Source: an uncultured Bacteroides sp. (GTDB taxonomy: Bacteria > Bacteroidota > Bacteroidia > Bacteroidales > Bacteroidaceae). From it: a stretch of 64,000 bases of DNA. Where the stretch lies: assembly GCA_947646015.1 (NCBI GenBank), contig CANSEY010000001.1, forward strand, positions 405,445-469,444. The letters run 5' to 3'. Within the stretch, counting starts at the first letter, position 1. Each line of letters opens with the position of its first letter. Below are positions 34,340-43,694 of the stretch, piece by piece. The translations under genes were made by a program, and so were the position numbers. Below the pieces are notes generated by a model. It searched no databases and was not told the origin of the DNA. It saw nothing but the letters and a program-made list of their open reading frames with translations.

Positions 34340-37300
34340 TTAGAAAGTAATATCCAGACCAATACTAAAACTACGTACATTGGGATATGCCCAATAAGAA
34401 TCATCTGTTTCCACATCCAAACCATCATACGGAGTAATAGTAAACAAGTTGTTCACATCGGCGTAGATACGTACATTGGAAACCAGTTTCTTTGCCGACT
34501 TAACAGGCAATGTATATCCCAGCGTAATATTGCGACAGCGAATAAACCAGCTCTTCTCCAGGAAATAGTCTCCATATCCATAATTACTCATATACTGAAA
34601 ATAACCCGGCATCTTACCCGATGTATTGTCATGCGACCACACTTCTTTGGCCGAAGTAGGCATGTTATAACCGCGATATAAGTTATTCACCCCGGTCATT
34701 GTTCCTGAACCGACAATCCAATAATCTTTATAAGAACCACTCTTTAATAAATCCAACTGACCATAGAAATAAACATTCAAGTCGAAATTCTTATAACGGA
34801 AAGTATTATTCAATCCCAGTAAATAACCCGGATCACTACAACCTTTAAACACAGCGTCCGCATAATCTATCTTTCCATCGGGCTTTCCAGTCCTCAATGG
34901 AATGCCATGTTTGTCGGTCTTATAAGTTCCGTCTTCATTGTATGCGTATCCATCAATATCTTTTAATTTCACCTGTCCCGGTAGAGCTCCCGGCATCCAG
35001 GATACTTCCTCCCCCGGCTGAATCAACCCGTCAGACAAATACATATAGTATCCTCTCAACGGAGCATTATACATATCGTATGGATTCGGGCTCCAATTCT
35101 CATCACGTTCTTTCCACTTATCACGATAGAACGAGAAAGTAAAATCGGTATTCCAACTAAAATCTTTTGTATCAAAATTCTTTGTATTGATTGTCAACTC
35201 AAATCCCTGACTCTGCGTTTTACCGATATTGGCAGCAATCGAACCTACTTCATTATACGAAAGTACACTACGGGAACTAAGCAAATCAGAAACTACCTTA
35301 TGAAAGTATTCTGCAGTTACATTAAAACGATTGTTTAAGAACCCCAGATCCAATCCTACATTCCACTCGGTTGTCGTCTCCCATTTTAAATCCGGATTAC
35401 CGATCTGACTGACATAGACTCCTGTATATTCTTTATTACCGAAAACTTTATTATATCCTGTACCATAATAAGTGACTGATTTATCTCCGATATTCGAGTT
35501 ACCTGTTTGTCCGTAACTTAATCTTAACTTACCGTTAGAGAGCACTTTATCCAAATTCAAAGACCGGGCAAAGTTTTCTTCCGTAAATCTCCAGCCCAGA
35601 GCCACAGAAGGAAAATATCCCCAACGGTTATTTTTTGCAAAGTTAGAGGCACCATCAGCACGAAGAGTGGCGGTCACCAAGTAACGATCTTTATAGGTAT
35701 AATTTACACGACCGAAGAAAGAGGCCATTTCACTTTTAGAAGCGGAAGAACCAACCCATGGTTTTTCATAAGTACCTGCACCCAGATTATTAAACAGAAA
35801 GGCATCTGTCAGAAATCCTTGGTTACCCGCATTGAGATACTTACTGGTGAATCTTTGAAAAGAGTATCCAACCAAAGCATTCAGATTATGATCACCCAAA
35901 CGTTTTGCATAATTGGCAGTCAGTTCTAACAAATAATCAGACCTGTCATATTGCCCGATGTCTGCACGGCCATCAGCCTTTTCTCCGTAAAGAGTTGTTT
36001 TAGGCATGTATACCTCACGACGCTGATAGTTACGATCGATACCAAAACTGGCTTTCAATGTGAGCTCATTGATTGGTTTGATTTCAACAAACGGAGTGGC
36101 CAGGAAACGTTCTTTAGTCGTCTGATCACTGATCTCAAGTAGCGAAACAGGATTTGGAATATAAGCAGCCTGTTGGTTCAGACTGTAATCACCATTTTCA
36201 TCTTTCACAGACAATAGTGGACTAAACTGAGCAGCAGACACTAAAATACTGGCATATTCATTTTGCCCTGCTCCCAACGGAACATTGTCCAATGTATTAC
36301 GACTCACTGTCAGGTTGATACCTACTTTTGCATATTTACTGAGCTTCTGATCTAGATTTACACGGCCAGTATAACGCGACATGCCATTATTCTTTACAAT
36401 GCCCTTTTGATTAAAGAAGTTACCAGAAATCAGATATTTGGTATACTCCGTACCTCCATTGATTGAGATATTATGCTGTGTCTGAAAACCCGTACGAGTA
36501 ATACGATCATACCAATCTGTATCATTTACCGGATTCGCAATATCCGCATCCGAATATTTGGGATGATATGCACTGCCGGCCTCCGATTCATTTTTACCAC
36601 CATAAATGCCGACTTTATTATCATACATCCACTTTTCTTTAAACCAGCGGTTAGACTGAATCATAAAATCCTGTGCATCCAGCATTTCATATTTAGTAGC
36701 CATAGTCTGCACAGTGGCAGATCCTGAATAGGTAACTTTCGGTTTACCCTCTTTTCCCCGTTTGGTTGTAATGATAATAACACCACTGCCCGCACGTGCA
36801 CCGTAAATAGCAGTAGAACTGGCATCCTTCAATACTTCAATTGATTCGATATCATTGGGGTTGATCGAGGCCAATATATTGTCAGTCGTACCATTATCAC
36901 TGTTATAACCGACACTCACATTACCTGCATTACTTACAGGAAATCCATCCACAATAATCAACGGATCATTGCCTGCTCCGGTCGAAGCAGCTCCACGAAT
37001 CCGAAACGTTGTGCCGCCACCAGGCTGGGCACTGATTGTATTTACCTGTAAACCTGCTGCTTTTCCGGCTAACGCATGGCTCACTGTAGATATCGTACTT
37101 AGGGGAGTATCGTCCATCTTCACTGATGCTACTGCACCGGTCAGGTCCTTTTTCTTCATTGTACCATAACCTACGACAACAACCTCATCCAAGGTTTTAG
37201 TATCTTCTTTCAGTAACACAGCCAATTGGTCCCGGTTTTTTACAGCAACATCCTGCTGTACATATCCAATATAGGTGATCTGCAATACTGCGTTACCCGG

Positions 37301-37753
37301 CACTTCCAACTCAAAACTTCCGTTCATATCGGTGATCACGCCTGTTGCCGTACCCTTTACCAATACGTTTGCTCCGATAATCGCTTCACCGCTGGCATCT
37401 TTCACAACTCCTTTTACCTTTTTGACTTTTGAAGCCGGCTTTTGTTCCACGGGAACAATCACAATGTAGTTACCGTTCTTTTTGTACGTATAACCCGTAT
37501 CTTTCAGGATAGTTGCCAATATCTCCAGTACTTCGGTTTCTTTTTGATTCAACGAAACTTTACGAGAAACATTCAGGTGTGAATCATTATAAGCGATTTT
37601 ATACTTCGAAGATGCTTCGATCTTTTCAAACGCTTGTTTCAACGACACTGTTCCATCCCGAAATGTTACTTTCTGGGCATGTACTTGCAGAGAACCCGCC
37701 AACATCAAACCAAGGCAAAAAGCTGCCACTCGGATTGATCGATTTTTGTTCAT
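34340..37753 (-). CDS. SusC/RagA-family TonB-linked outer-membrane transporter with STN domain
   Basis: This 1137-residue transporter has a signal peptide (CLGLMLAGSLQVHA), then an STN (secretin/TonB short N-terminal) domain at about 27-105 (SLKQAFEKIEASSKYKIAYN). A carboxypeptidase-D-like domain follows (about 115-195, VKDASGEAIIGANVLVKG), then the TonB box and plug (DEVVVVGYGTMKKKDLTGAV, IRGAAST, IEVLKDASSTAIYGARAGSGVIIITTKRGKEG) and the barrel. The STN domain is the part that signals to FecR-type anti-sigma factors, which matches the fecR and ECF sigma genes directly upstream. With SusD it imports oligosaccharides for the GH115 and six-hairpin enzymes downstream. Confidence 0.95.
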   Translation of the reverse strand: MNKNRSIRVAAFCLGLMLAGSLQVHAQKVTFRDGTVSLKQAFEKIEASSKYKIAYNDSHLNVSRKVSLNQKETEVLEILATILKDTGYTYKKNGNYIVIVPVEQKPASKVKKVKGVVKDASGEAIIGANVLVKGTATGVITDMNGSFELEVPGNAVLQITYIGYVQQDVAVKNRDQLAVLLKEDTKTLDEVVVVGYGTMKKKDLTGAVASVKMDDTPLSTISTVSHALAGKAAGLQVNTISAQPGGGTTFRIRGAASTGAGNDPLIIVDGFPVSNAGNVSVGYNSDNGTTDNILASINPNDIESIEVLKDASSTAIYGARAGSGVIIITTKRGKEGKPKVTYSGSATVQTMATKYEMLDAQDFMIQSNRWFKEKWMYDNKVGIYGGKNESEAGSAYHPKYSDADIANPVNDTDWYDRITRTGFQTQHNISINGGTEYTKYLISGNFFNQKGIVKNNGMSRYTGRVNLDQKLSKYAKVGINLTVSRNTLDNVPLGAGQNEYASILVSAAQFSPLLSVKDENGDYSLNQQAAYIPNPVSLLEISDQTTKERFLATPFVEIKPINELTLKASFGIDRNYQRREVYMPKTTLYGEKADGRADIGQYDRSDYLLELTANYAKRLGDHNLNALVGYSFQRFTSKYLNAGNQGFLTDAFLFNNLGAGTYEKPWVGSSASKSEMASFFGRVNYTYKDRYLVTATLRADGASNFAKNNRWGYFPSVALGWRFTEENFARSLNLDKVLSNGKLRLSYGQTGNSNIGDKSVTYYGTGYNKVFGNKEYTGVYVSQIGNPDLKWETTTEWNVGLDLGFLNNRFNVTAEYFHKVVSDLLSSRSVLSYNEVGSIAANIGKTQSQGFELTINTKNFDTKDFSWNTDFTFSFYRDKWKERDENWSPNPYDMYNAPLRGYYMYLSDGLIQPGEEVSWMPGALPGQVKLKDIDGYAYNEDGTYKTDKHGIPLRTGKPDGKIDYADAVFKGCSDPGYLLGLNNTFRYKNFDLNVYFYGQLDLLKSGSYKDYWIVGSGTMTGVNNLYRGYNMPTSAKEVWSHDNTSGKMPGYFQYMSNYGYGDYFLEKSWFIRCRNITLGYTLPVKSAKKLVSNVRIYADVNNLFTITPYDGLDVETDDSYWAYPNVRSFSIGLDITF

Positions 37754-37769
37754 AATATTATTTTTTTTA

Positions 37770-37825
37770 GTTAAACAATAGCCGTCCTTTGGCGGCTTTT
37801 ACAATAGGACAGTCTGTTGTTTAAC
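37770..37825 (-). promoter_or_regulatory. Stem structures in the SusC upstream region
   Basis: GTTAAACAA (37770-37778) and TTGTTTAAC (37817-37825) are perfect inverted arms, with a second stem AGCCG/CGGCT (37780-37797) between them. They lie in the 118-bp gap between fecR and susC, where an ECF-dependent promoter would be expected. Which sigma factor acts here is not visible. Confidence 0.5.
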
Positions 37826-37871
37826 TACACCCAACGATATAATGTTAACAAATGATAATATAGGCCAAGCC

Positions 37872-38882
37872 TTAATCTATATAAATATCTTTCCCCTCTA
37901 TCTGGTATTCAAGTCCAGGGATCATTTCTTTAATCAACATCATAATATTCTCGATGGACTCATTAGGATAGAAATGAATAGTCAGATTATTGGATTGATA
38001 AATAGAAGTCTGCAAATGTACCTGAACCGAATAGGTACGTTCTATAGTCTGTATCACTTCTTTGAATGGACTATTACTGAAATACAAACCTCCACCTCTC
38101 CAATCAGAATAATCAGAGGCCTTCACGCGTTTTCTCTCTATATGTCCGGTGGACGGAATATAAACAATCTGATCATCCGGCTCCAACAAATAGGATGAAT
38201 CGAAACGATTCAGCGACATACGGATAGATCCTTCTTCCAAAGTAGTCACTACCTTATCTATATTCGGATAAGCGTTTATATTGAATTCCGTACCAAGTAC
38301 ACTTACAGAAACAGAGTTCGTTTTTACAATAAATGGGCATTCTTTATCTTTTGTCACCGAGAAATAGCCTTCACCAGCCAGATAGACCTCACGTTCGTTT
38401 CCTATAAACGCAGACGGATAGATCAGCAAAGAACCGGAATTAAGCCAAACTTTCGATCGATCGGGTAAAGTGACTTGCTCCCGTTTTCCATTACTAACAT
38501 AATATTGAATGAAAGTCACATTGCTAAGTTCGTTCTTAATGATAAGAGTTTCTTTGTATAAGTAAGCGGAACCGAACAATAGTAATAAGGGGACGATGAT
38601 AGAAGCAGCAATCCAACTCCATCGGGGAATACGAAAACGCGAAAAAGAAGATTCCGATTTTAAAGAATCTCCTCCAATCTGTTGTTCCAGCTTTTCAAAA
38701 GCTCTCAGCGTTTGATGTTCATCCGCCTGTGGAAAACCGATCTGTTCCCAAATACCGGACAAGACCTCTTCTTTCTCTTGTCCGCTGTTTGTATCGGCCA
38801 GTCGTTGATGTACTCTTTCCACCACTCCGTCCGATGCCGGATGATGAAAAAAGTAAGTAATTATATTTTTTAAATAACTCAT
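37872..38882 (-). CDS. FecR-family anti-sigma factor
   Basis: This 336-residue membrane protein has a cytoplasmic N-terminal part of about 85 residues, one transmembrane helix (WIAASIIVPLLLLFGSAYLY, about 90-112) and a periplasmic FecR domain (VTLPDRSKVWLNSGSLLIYPSAF, GEGYFSVTKDKECPFIVKT, SVLGTEFNINAY), ending in the DUF4974-like STN-fold tail (LEYQIEGKDIYID). It should hold the neighbouring ECF sigma factor inactive until the SusC STN domain reports ligand. It lies 53 nt downstream of the sigma gene. Confidence 0.94.
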   Translation of the reverse strand: MSYLKNIITYFFHHPASDGVVERVHQRLADTNSGQEKEEVLSGIWEQIGFPQADEHQTLRAFEKLEQQIGGDSLKSESSFSRFRIPRWSWIAASIIVPLLLLFGSAYLYKETLIIKNELSNVTFIQYYVSNGKREQVTLPDRSKVWLNSGSLLIYPSAFIGNEREVYLAGEGYFSVTKDKECPFIVKTNSVSVSVLGTEFNINAYPNIDKVVTTLEEGSIRMSLNRFDSSYLLEPDDQIVYIPSTGHIERKRVKASDYSDWRGGGLYFSNSPFKEVIQTIERTYSVQVHLQTSIYQSNNLTIHFYPNESIENIMMLIKEMIPGLEYQIEGKDIYID

Positions 38883-38935
38883 TCTACCACTAATTTATAA
38901 TAGGACGCATAAATCCGGATATATCCCCAACCGTA

Positions 38936-39499
38936 TTAACATAAATAGAGAAATATAAAGAATAACAAAGCATTTTTCAGTTCTTTCAACGCTAAGTTAA
39001 GATGGTTCTCAACAGTTTTTTTACTAATCTGCAACTTCTCCGCTATTTCTGCATTGGTCAGTCCGGCCTCCCGATTCAACCGAAAAATCATTTGCCGTTG
39101 AGGAGGCATATTCTCCACCACCATATCAATCAATAGCTGCAAGTCTTTAGCAACCAACTCTTCATAAGGAGTCGTGTCTGTAGACTCTTCTACCCATTCT
39201 GTCCCCTGACTATCCTGACGATTCTGCCGGGAACGCAAATAATTGAAAGTTGTATTTTTAGTCAAGACATACAGATAGGTTCCGAACACTTCTACTTCAC
39301 AAAATTTCTCACGGTGCGTCCACAGTTTGAGAAAAACTTCTTGTGTCAAATCTTCGGCTTCACTCTCCGATTTAACCAGTCCCATTATAAAAGAGCGCAC
39401 CTTCGGATAATAACGCATAAACAATGCCTTAAACGCTATATGGCTTCCTTGGGAGAATTGGGAGACCAGTAATTTTTCTTCTGCGATTTCAGAATGCAT
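38936..39499 (-). CDS. ECF-type RNA polymerase sigma factor
   Basis: This 187-residue protein has sigma region 2 (FKALFMRYYPKVRSFIMGLV, SEAEDLTQEVFLKLWTHREKF) and region 4 (MPPQRQMIFRLNREAGLTNA, EIAEKLQISKKTVENHLNLA), in the Bacteroidetes PUL-associated ECF pattern. Together with FecR and the STN-type SusC it makes a trans-envelope induction circuit for this PUL. A -7 element (TATTTTTG on the minus strand, 39558-39565) precedes it, suggesting basal housekeeping expression of the sigma/anti-sigma pair. Confidence 0.95.
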   Translation of the reverse strand: MHSEIAEEKLLVSQFSQGSHIAFKALFMRYYPKVRSFIMGLVKSESEAEDLTQEVFLKLWTHREKFCEVEVFGTYLYVLTKNTTFNYLRSRQNRQDSQGTEWVEESTDTTPYEELVAKDLQLLIDMVVENMPPQRQMIFRLNREAGLTNAEIAEKLQISKKTVENHLNLALKELKNALLFFIFLYLC

Positions 39500-39557
39500 T
39501 ATTATCCACTTAAAAGATTAACTTAGACAAGTATCATATTATATATCAATACGTCGG

Positions 39558-39565
39558 CAAAAATA
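39558..39565 (-). promoter_or_regulatory. -7 element before the ECF sigma gene
   Basis: Minus-strand TATTTTTG (TAnnTTTG), 58 nt upstream of the sigma-factor ATG. The interval 39500-39657 otherwise holds nothing recognised. Confidence 0.5.
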
Positions 39566-39657
39566 ATAAAAAACCTTAATATAATAATGTCATAAGTAGT
39601 TTTTCTAGGAAAAAGTCCCACAGAATCACAAGTCTATCTCCATAATTTCCAGCATTA

Positions 39658-41097
39658 TCATGCCTTCAACCTTATCACAAAGCAACTCCCCTTACCCGGT
39701 TCGCTCTGTACGGTCAATGTTCCTCCATGTGCTTCTACAAAGTCTTTCGAAATGGACAATCCCAAACCGCTACCCTGAACTTTAGTTCCCGGTACACGGA
39801 AATAACGATCAAAAATGCTTTGGTGATATCTTGGATCGATTCCTTTGCCAAAGTCTTGCACATAGAGCTCGATATACTCTTTTTTATGCCTTACGCCAAT
39901 CACTACCCGGCCATTCTCTTTCGAATAGCGAATCGCATTGCTTAAAAGATTAGTAAGTACCCAAGCTATTTTTTCACTATCTACAAATAGTTTCGGTATC
40001 TTCTCTTGAGGATAGTCAACTTCTATTTGTATATTAAACTTATCAGCCTGTACCTGATTGGCCTTGATGGCGTACTCAATCAGTTCGATAGGTTTCGTAA
40101 TTTTAGGCATCATTTGAAGCTTGCCGGCTTCCACCTGCGTCATGTTCAGTAACTCTCCGGTAATATCGAGTAAGCGCTGGCTATTGTCCCTTATATTCTT
40201 CGATAATTGTTCTTGTTCGCCATTCAAAGAGCCCACTCTTTTGTCCTCCAGCAATTGAAGACTCATCATTATGGCAGAAATAGGAGTCTTCAGTTCGTGG
40301 GAGATGGTAGAGATAAAAGTGGTTTTTGCAGAATCGAGTTCTTTGAACTCTGTAATATTTTTCAGCAAGATAACGTCTCCCAGGTTTCGAGCCTCTCCTT
40401 CTTCTGCCGCCGCATTCTCAATCGGAATATACGAGGCTTGGAAATAGCTTTCTTTATTGTCCGCATAAATTTTTAAAGGTTCATTCTTCTCACCGGGAGT
40501 CACCAACTCACGTATCAGCCTGCGAAGCAAATCATTCTTCAGAGAAAGTTCTTCGGCGGACTTCCGGATTACATTCTCACGCTTCATATTGAGTACATTC
40601 AATGCTTCATTATTGATAAAAAGAATTTCCCGTTCGGTATTTAAGCCGATAATCGGCTCATGAATACTGTTAACAACGGCTTCAAGGAATTTTTTTGCAG
40701 AAAGAATATCAGCCAATGTACTGTCACGATACTCTGTCAGTTTCTCAGCCATGCGGTTAAAACTATCCGAAACTTCCCTGAACTCTTCGTATCCTCTCAT
40801 ATCCAATCTCTTTTCATAATTATGATTGGCTATTTCCAAGATACCACAAGTCAGTTCTTTTACCGGCCTATTAATAGAACGGGGTAGCCAGATAAGCAGG
40901 ACCAAACCCGTGAGGATACAAATGCCACCTGTTACGGAGATCCATAAGAGCGCACGCTCCAAAGCAGGCATGGCAACCGGACTATCAGGTTCCGTGGCCG
41001 TTAGAATCTGAAGGTTTACTACTGAAAGTGTTACCAGTAAAATAATCATTCCGGCCAATATTCCAATGCCGAAAAGTAGTTTGGTTTTTATATTCAT
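39658..41097 (-). CDS. Sensor histidine kinase of the kdp locus
   Basis: This 479-residue membrane kinase has two transmembrane helices (about 5-30 and 49-71), a HAMP segment (about 72-125), a PAS domain (about 133-250), the phospho-acceptor His267 in FISTISHELKTPISAI, and the HATPase boxes NLLSNAIRYS, DFGKGID and GSGLGLSISKDFVEAHGG. It lies 28 nt downstream of the KdpD N-terminal gene. In E. coli these two parts form one KdpD polypeptide; here the kinase is a separate protein, presumably working with the KdpD sensor fragment and the sigma-54 activator at 47912-49255. Specific pairing is inferred from position. Confidence 0.9.
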   Translation of the reverse strand: MNIKTKLLFGIGILAGMIILLVTLSVVNLQILTATEPDSPVAMPALERALLWISVTGGICILTGLVLLIWLPRSINRPVKELTCGILEIANHNYEKRLDMRGYEEFREVSDSFNRMAEKLTEYRDSTLADILSAKKFLEAVVNSIHEPIIGLNTEREILFINNEALNVLNMKRENVIRKSAEELSLKNDLLRRLIRELVTPGEKNEPLKIYADNKESYFQASYIPIENAAAEEGEARNLGDVILLKNITEFKELDSAKTTFISTISHELKTPISAIMMSLQLLEDKRVGSLNGEQEQLSKNIRDNSQRLLDITGELLNMTQVEAGKLQMMPKITKPIELIEYAIKANQVQADKFNIQIEVDYPQEKIPKLFVDSEKIAWVLTNLLSNAIRYSKENGRVVIGVRHKKEYIELYVQDFGKGIDPRYHQSIFDRYFRVPGTKVQGSGLGLSISKDFVEAHGGTLTVQSEPGKGSCFVIRLKA

Positions 41098-41125
41098 AAT
41101 GGATAACTAAGACTAAATCATTTTT

Positions 41126-42253
41126 TTATGCAAGTATAATCAAATCTACGTTCGCTTGTGCCAGATTATTTAAAAATCTGCGATATTTCAGCACGCTACA
41201 CAATGCTCCCGGCAGGCGAAGGCCTGGGGAACCCATGCAAACAGTGGATATCTGTTTCTCCTTACAAACCTGCACAATGCTGCCTAATATATCTTTCGAC
41301 TGTACCTGGACGACTTCCCCACCCAACTCAGTCACCAACTTAAAATGATTCAGCAGATGTCTCTGGCTGGCCAAATCGATACGTTCCATGCTTTCTTTGG
41401 GAACTTGTACGTAAAGAGCGACAAACGAGGTATTATATCGGGTAGCCAAACGGGCTACTTTCCTTATAATACGGCGGGGCGTCTTCTCTTGGCTACTGAT
41501 GCACGCCATAAACTTTTCATGACGAACTCCCAAACCAATACCCATCACAACCTCATTCTCTACTTTCTTTTCCACTCGCAAGGCAACCTCCTTCAGTGCA
41601 AGTTCACGGAGTTGCAGGATATTCTCGGTCTTAAAGAAATTATTGAGTGCAGTCTGTATTTTTTCCGGCTTATATATCTTTCCAGCTTTAAGTCTGGTTA
41701 TCAGTTCTTCGGCCGTAAGATCAATATTTACGACCTCATCAGCCTCTTGAAGAACGCTATCGGGAATACGCTCCTTCACTTCAATACCTGCGATATCTTG
41801 CACCTCTTCATTCACACTCTCGATGTGCTGAATGTTGACTGCCGAAATCACGTTAATCCCTTCATCAAGCAGTGTCATCACATCTTGCCAACGTTTCTCA
41901 TTCAAGCTTCCTTCCACATTGGTATGTGCCAGTTCGTCTACAATTACAATTTCGGGATGAATACGGATAATCGCTTCCAGATCCATCTCCTCGAGCTCTT
42001 TCCCCTTATAAAACAGTTTCCTGCGCCGGATAACAGGTAAACCTTTCAACAGGGCTTCCGTCCCGGCACGACCATGTGTCTCAATATATCCGATCCGGAC
42101 ATCCACCCCGTTATCAATCAGATCATGTGCTTCCTGGAGCATCCGGTACGATTTGCCTACACCGGCAATCATACCGATATAAACCTTAAACTTGCCACGA
42201 CGGGATTTTTTTATCAAGTCGAGGAAATGCTGTACACTTTCTTCTCTATCCAT
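41126..42253 (-). CDS. kdpD: KdpD N-terminal sensor protein (stand-alone, with Usp domain)
   Basis: This 375-residue soluble protein corresponds to the cytoplasmic N-terminus of KdpD: the Walker-A-like GMIAGVGKS at residues 27-35, IGYIETHGRAGTEALLKGLP, IVIVDELAHTNVEGS and the NVQHIES-type segment (INVISAVNIQHIESVN). Residues about 245-375 are a universal-stress-protein fold. It ends before any transmembrane or kinase domain, so KdpD is split, with the kinase in the next gene. It senses K+ or turgor signals in the family. It follows the outer-membrane protein gene by 95 nt. Confidence 0.92.
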   Translation of the reverse strand: MDREESVQHFLDLIKKSRRGKFKVYIGMIAGVGKSYRMLQEAHDLIDNGVDVRIGYIETHGRAGTEALLKGLPVIRRRKLFYKGKELEEMDLEAIIRIHPEIVIVDELAHTNVEGSLNEKRWQDVMTLLDEGINVISAVNIQHIESVNEEVQDIAGIEVKERIPDSVLQEADEVVNIDLTAEELITRLKAGKIYKPEKIQTALNNFFKTENILQLRELALKEVALRVEKKVENEVVMGIGLGVRHEKFMACISSQEKTPRRIIRKVARLATRYNTSFVALYVQVPKESMERIDLASQRHLLNHFKLVTELGGEVVQVQSKDILGSIVQVCKEKQISTVCMGSPGLRLPGALCSVLKYRRFLNNLAQANVDLIILA

Positions 42254-42348
42254 CTTTTCTTCAATTTTTATACTGCATAACCCGTAACAGTATCGCTACT
42301 GCCACGGGTTGACTAACCACTTTTTAAATTCCTAAGTTATATCTGATT

Positions 42349-43098
42349 TCATGGCTTTAAAGTAATACCAAACACTAAATGCGCATCTTCCATACGGGGA
42401 TTCCAAACAGCCTGTGCAAATACAGGCAAAGCAAACTTATCAGTGAACCTGATCTGAGTAGTTCCTTTCAAAGCAACATTGGTTACGGCAAACCCATCAC
42501 AATTGTATTGGGGAGCGGCATAAGGAACCATTCCACACGTTACGTTTAAATCCACCATTCTCACTCTGAAGGGATAGTTGAATTCAACATAAGACGAATA
42601 ATTCTGGCCTCCCTCCGCATTCTTATCTTGCCCTGCAAACATGGTATACCATGCAATAGACAAAGGAAATGTTTCGGACTGCACAGTATAAGCCACTCCT
42701 GCCTCAAAGTGGTGAGCCGTTTCATGACTCTTAAAATTAAAGTATTTACGTGCTCCCTGTCCTGCCCACCACAAGTCGGCAACCGATACGGTCAGACCGG
42801 AACGACCTAATGTGTATGCAGCCGTCAGATCGATCTCCTTGGCGGCAGCTCCTGCCGAAGCAGAAGTTCCGTCAAAATCGGTGGAGCCCCATGCGGTCAA
42901 TGAAAAGTTTCCGACACTAAATCCCAAAGTCGGCTGGATACTCGCTCCTGTCTGATACATTCCGCGCCAGACATATGAACTTACGAGATCTCCCTGAACA
43001 TTAAGCTGTTGGGCATTCGCGTTCATACTTCCCCAGAAGCACATCATTCCAATCACCATCAAGGCTAAAATCGTGTTTTTATTTATGACATTTTTCAT
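42349..43098 (-). CDS. Outer-membrane beta-barrel protein inside the kdp operon
   Basis: This 249-residue protein has a signal peptide (ILALMVIGMMCFWGSMNANA) and a beta-barrel pattern of short amphipathic strands starting VQGDLVSSYVWRGMYQTGASIQPTLGF and ending in VFGITLKP. The opening resembles the TorF/Gcw_chp putative-porin family. Its ATG is 9 nt after the kdpC stop, closer than any other pair at this end of the operon, so co-expression with the K+ pump is very likely. A role in passing K+ across the outer membrane is an inference from position alone. Confidence 0.8.
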   Translation of the reverse strand: MKNVINKNTILALMVIGMMCFWGSMNANAQQLNVQGDLVSSYVWRGMYQTGASIQPTLGFSVGNFSLTAWGSTDFDGTSASAGAAAKEIDLTAAYTLGRSGLTVSVADLWWAGQGARKYFNFKSHETAHHFEAGVAYTVQSETFPLSIAWYTMFAGQDKNAEGGQNYSSYVEFNYPFRVRMVDLNVTCGMVPYAAPQYNCDGFAVTNVALKGTTQIRFTDKFALPVFAQAVWNPRMEDAHLVFGITLKP

Positions 43099-43107
43099 CT
43101 TTACTTT

Positions 43108-43683
43108 CTATCTGTTTTTTAACTCTTCCAGAGCTATATTCAACTTTAATACATTTACTTTCTCGGTTCCGAATATCCCCAGCAACGGCTTCTCTACAGC
43201 TTTATCTACGACTCTTCTCACCTCTTCCACATCCATGCCACGTGCCTGCGCCACTCTTTTCACTTGTACATAAGCACTCTGTGGAGTGATGTCCGGATCC
43301 AGTCCCGAGGCACTGGCTGTCACCATCTCGGCAGGTACATCCTTGCGTGCCAGATACGGATGATGAATAAGGAAAGTATCGATGCGTGCCTCCACCTCTG
43401 CCAGATATTCAGGATTGGTCGGCCCTTTATTGCTACCTGCCGAACTGGTTGCATCATAGCCATCACCGGCACATGAGGGGCGTCCCCAAAAATATTTTTC
43501 TTCCGTAAAAGTCTGTCCTACATTGGCAGCCCCTACCACTTTTCCGTTTAAGGTAACTACTTCTGCATTTCCCCGGTTAGGACCGGCTACCTGTGCAAAC
43601 AGCCACAGCACGAGGATATAAAATACAGAGAAGAATACACAAAAGACGAGAGTTATCTTGATAGATTTTAATAATGTTTTCAT
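43108..43683 (-). CDS. kdpC: Potassium-transporting ATPase subunit C
   Basis: This 191-residue protein has one N-terminal helix (ITLVFCVFFSVFYILVLWLFAQ) and the KdpC periplasmic region: FTEEKYFWGRPSC, SSAGSNKGPTNPEYL, VTASASGLDPDITPQSAYVQVKRVA and the end LLGIFGTEKVNVLKLNIALEEL. It assembles with KdpF, KdpA and KdpB. It starts 11 nt after the kdpB stop. Confidence 0.97.
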   Translation of the reverse strand: MKTLLKSIKITLVFCVFFSVFYILVLWLFAQVAGPNRGNAEVVTLNGKVVGAANVGQTFTEEKYFWGRPSCAGDGYDATSSAGSNKGPTNPEYLAEVEARIDTFLIHHPYLARKDVPAEMVTASASGLDPDITPQSAYVQVKRVAQARGMDVEEVRRVVDKAVEKPLLGIFGTEKVNVLKLNIALEELKNR

Positions 43684-43694
43684 TGCTTGAATAT

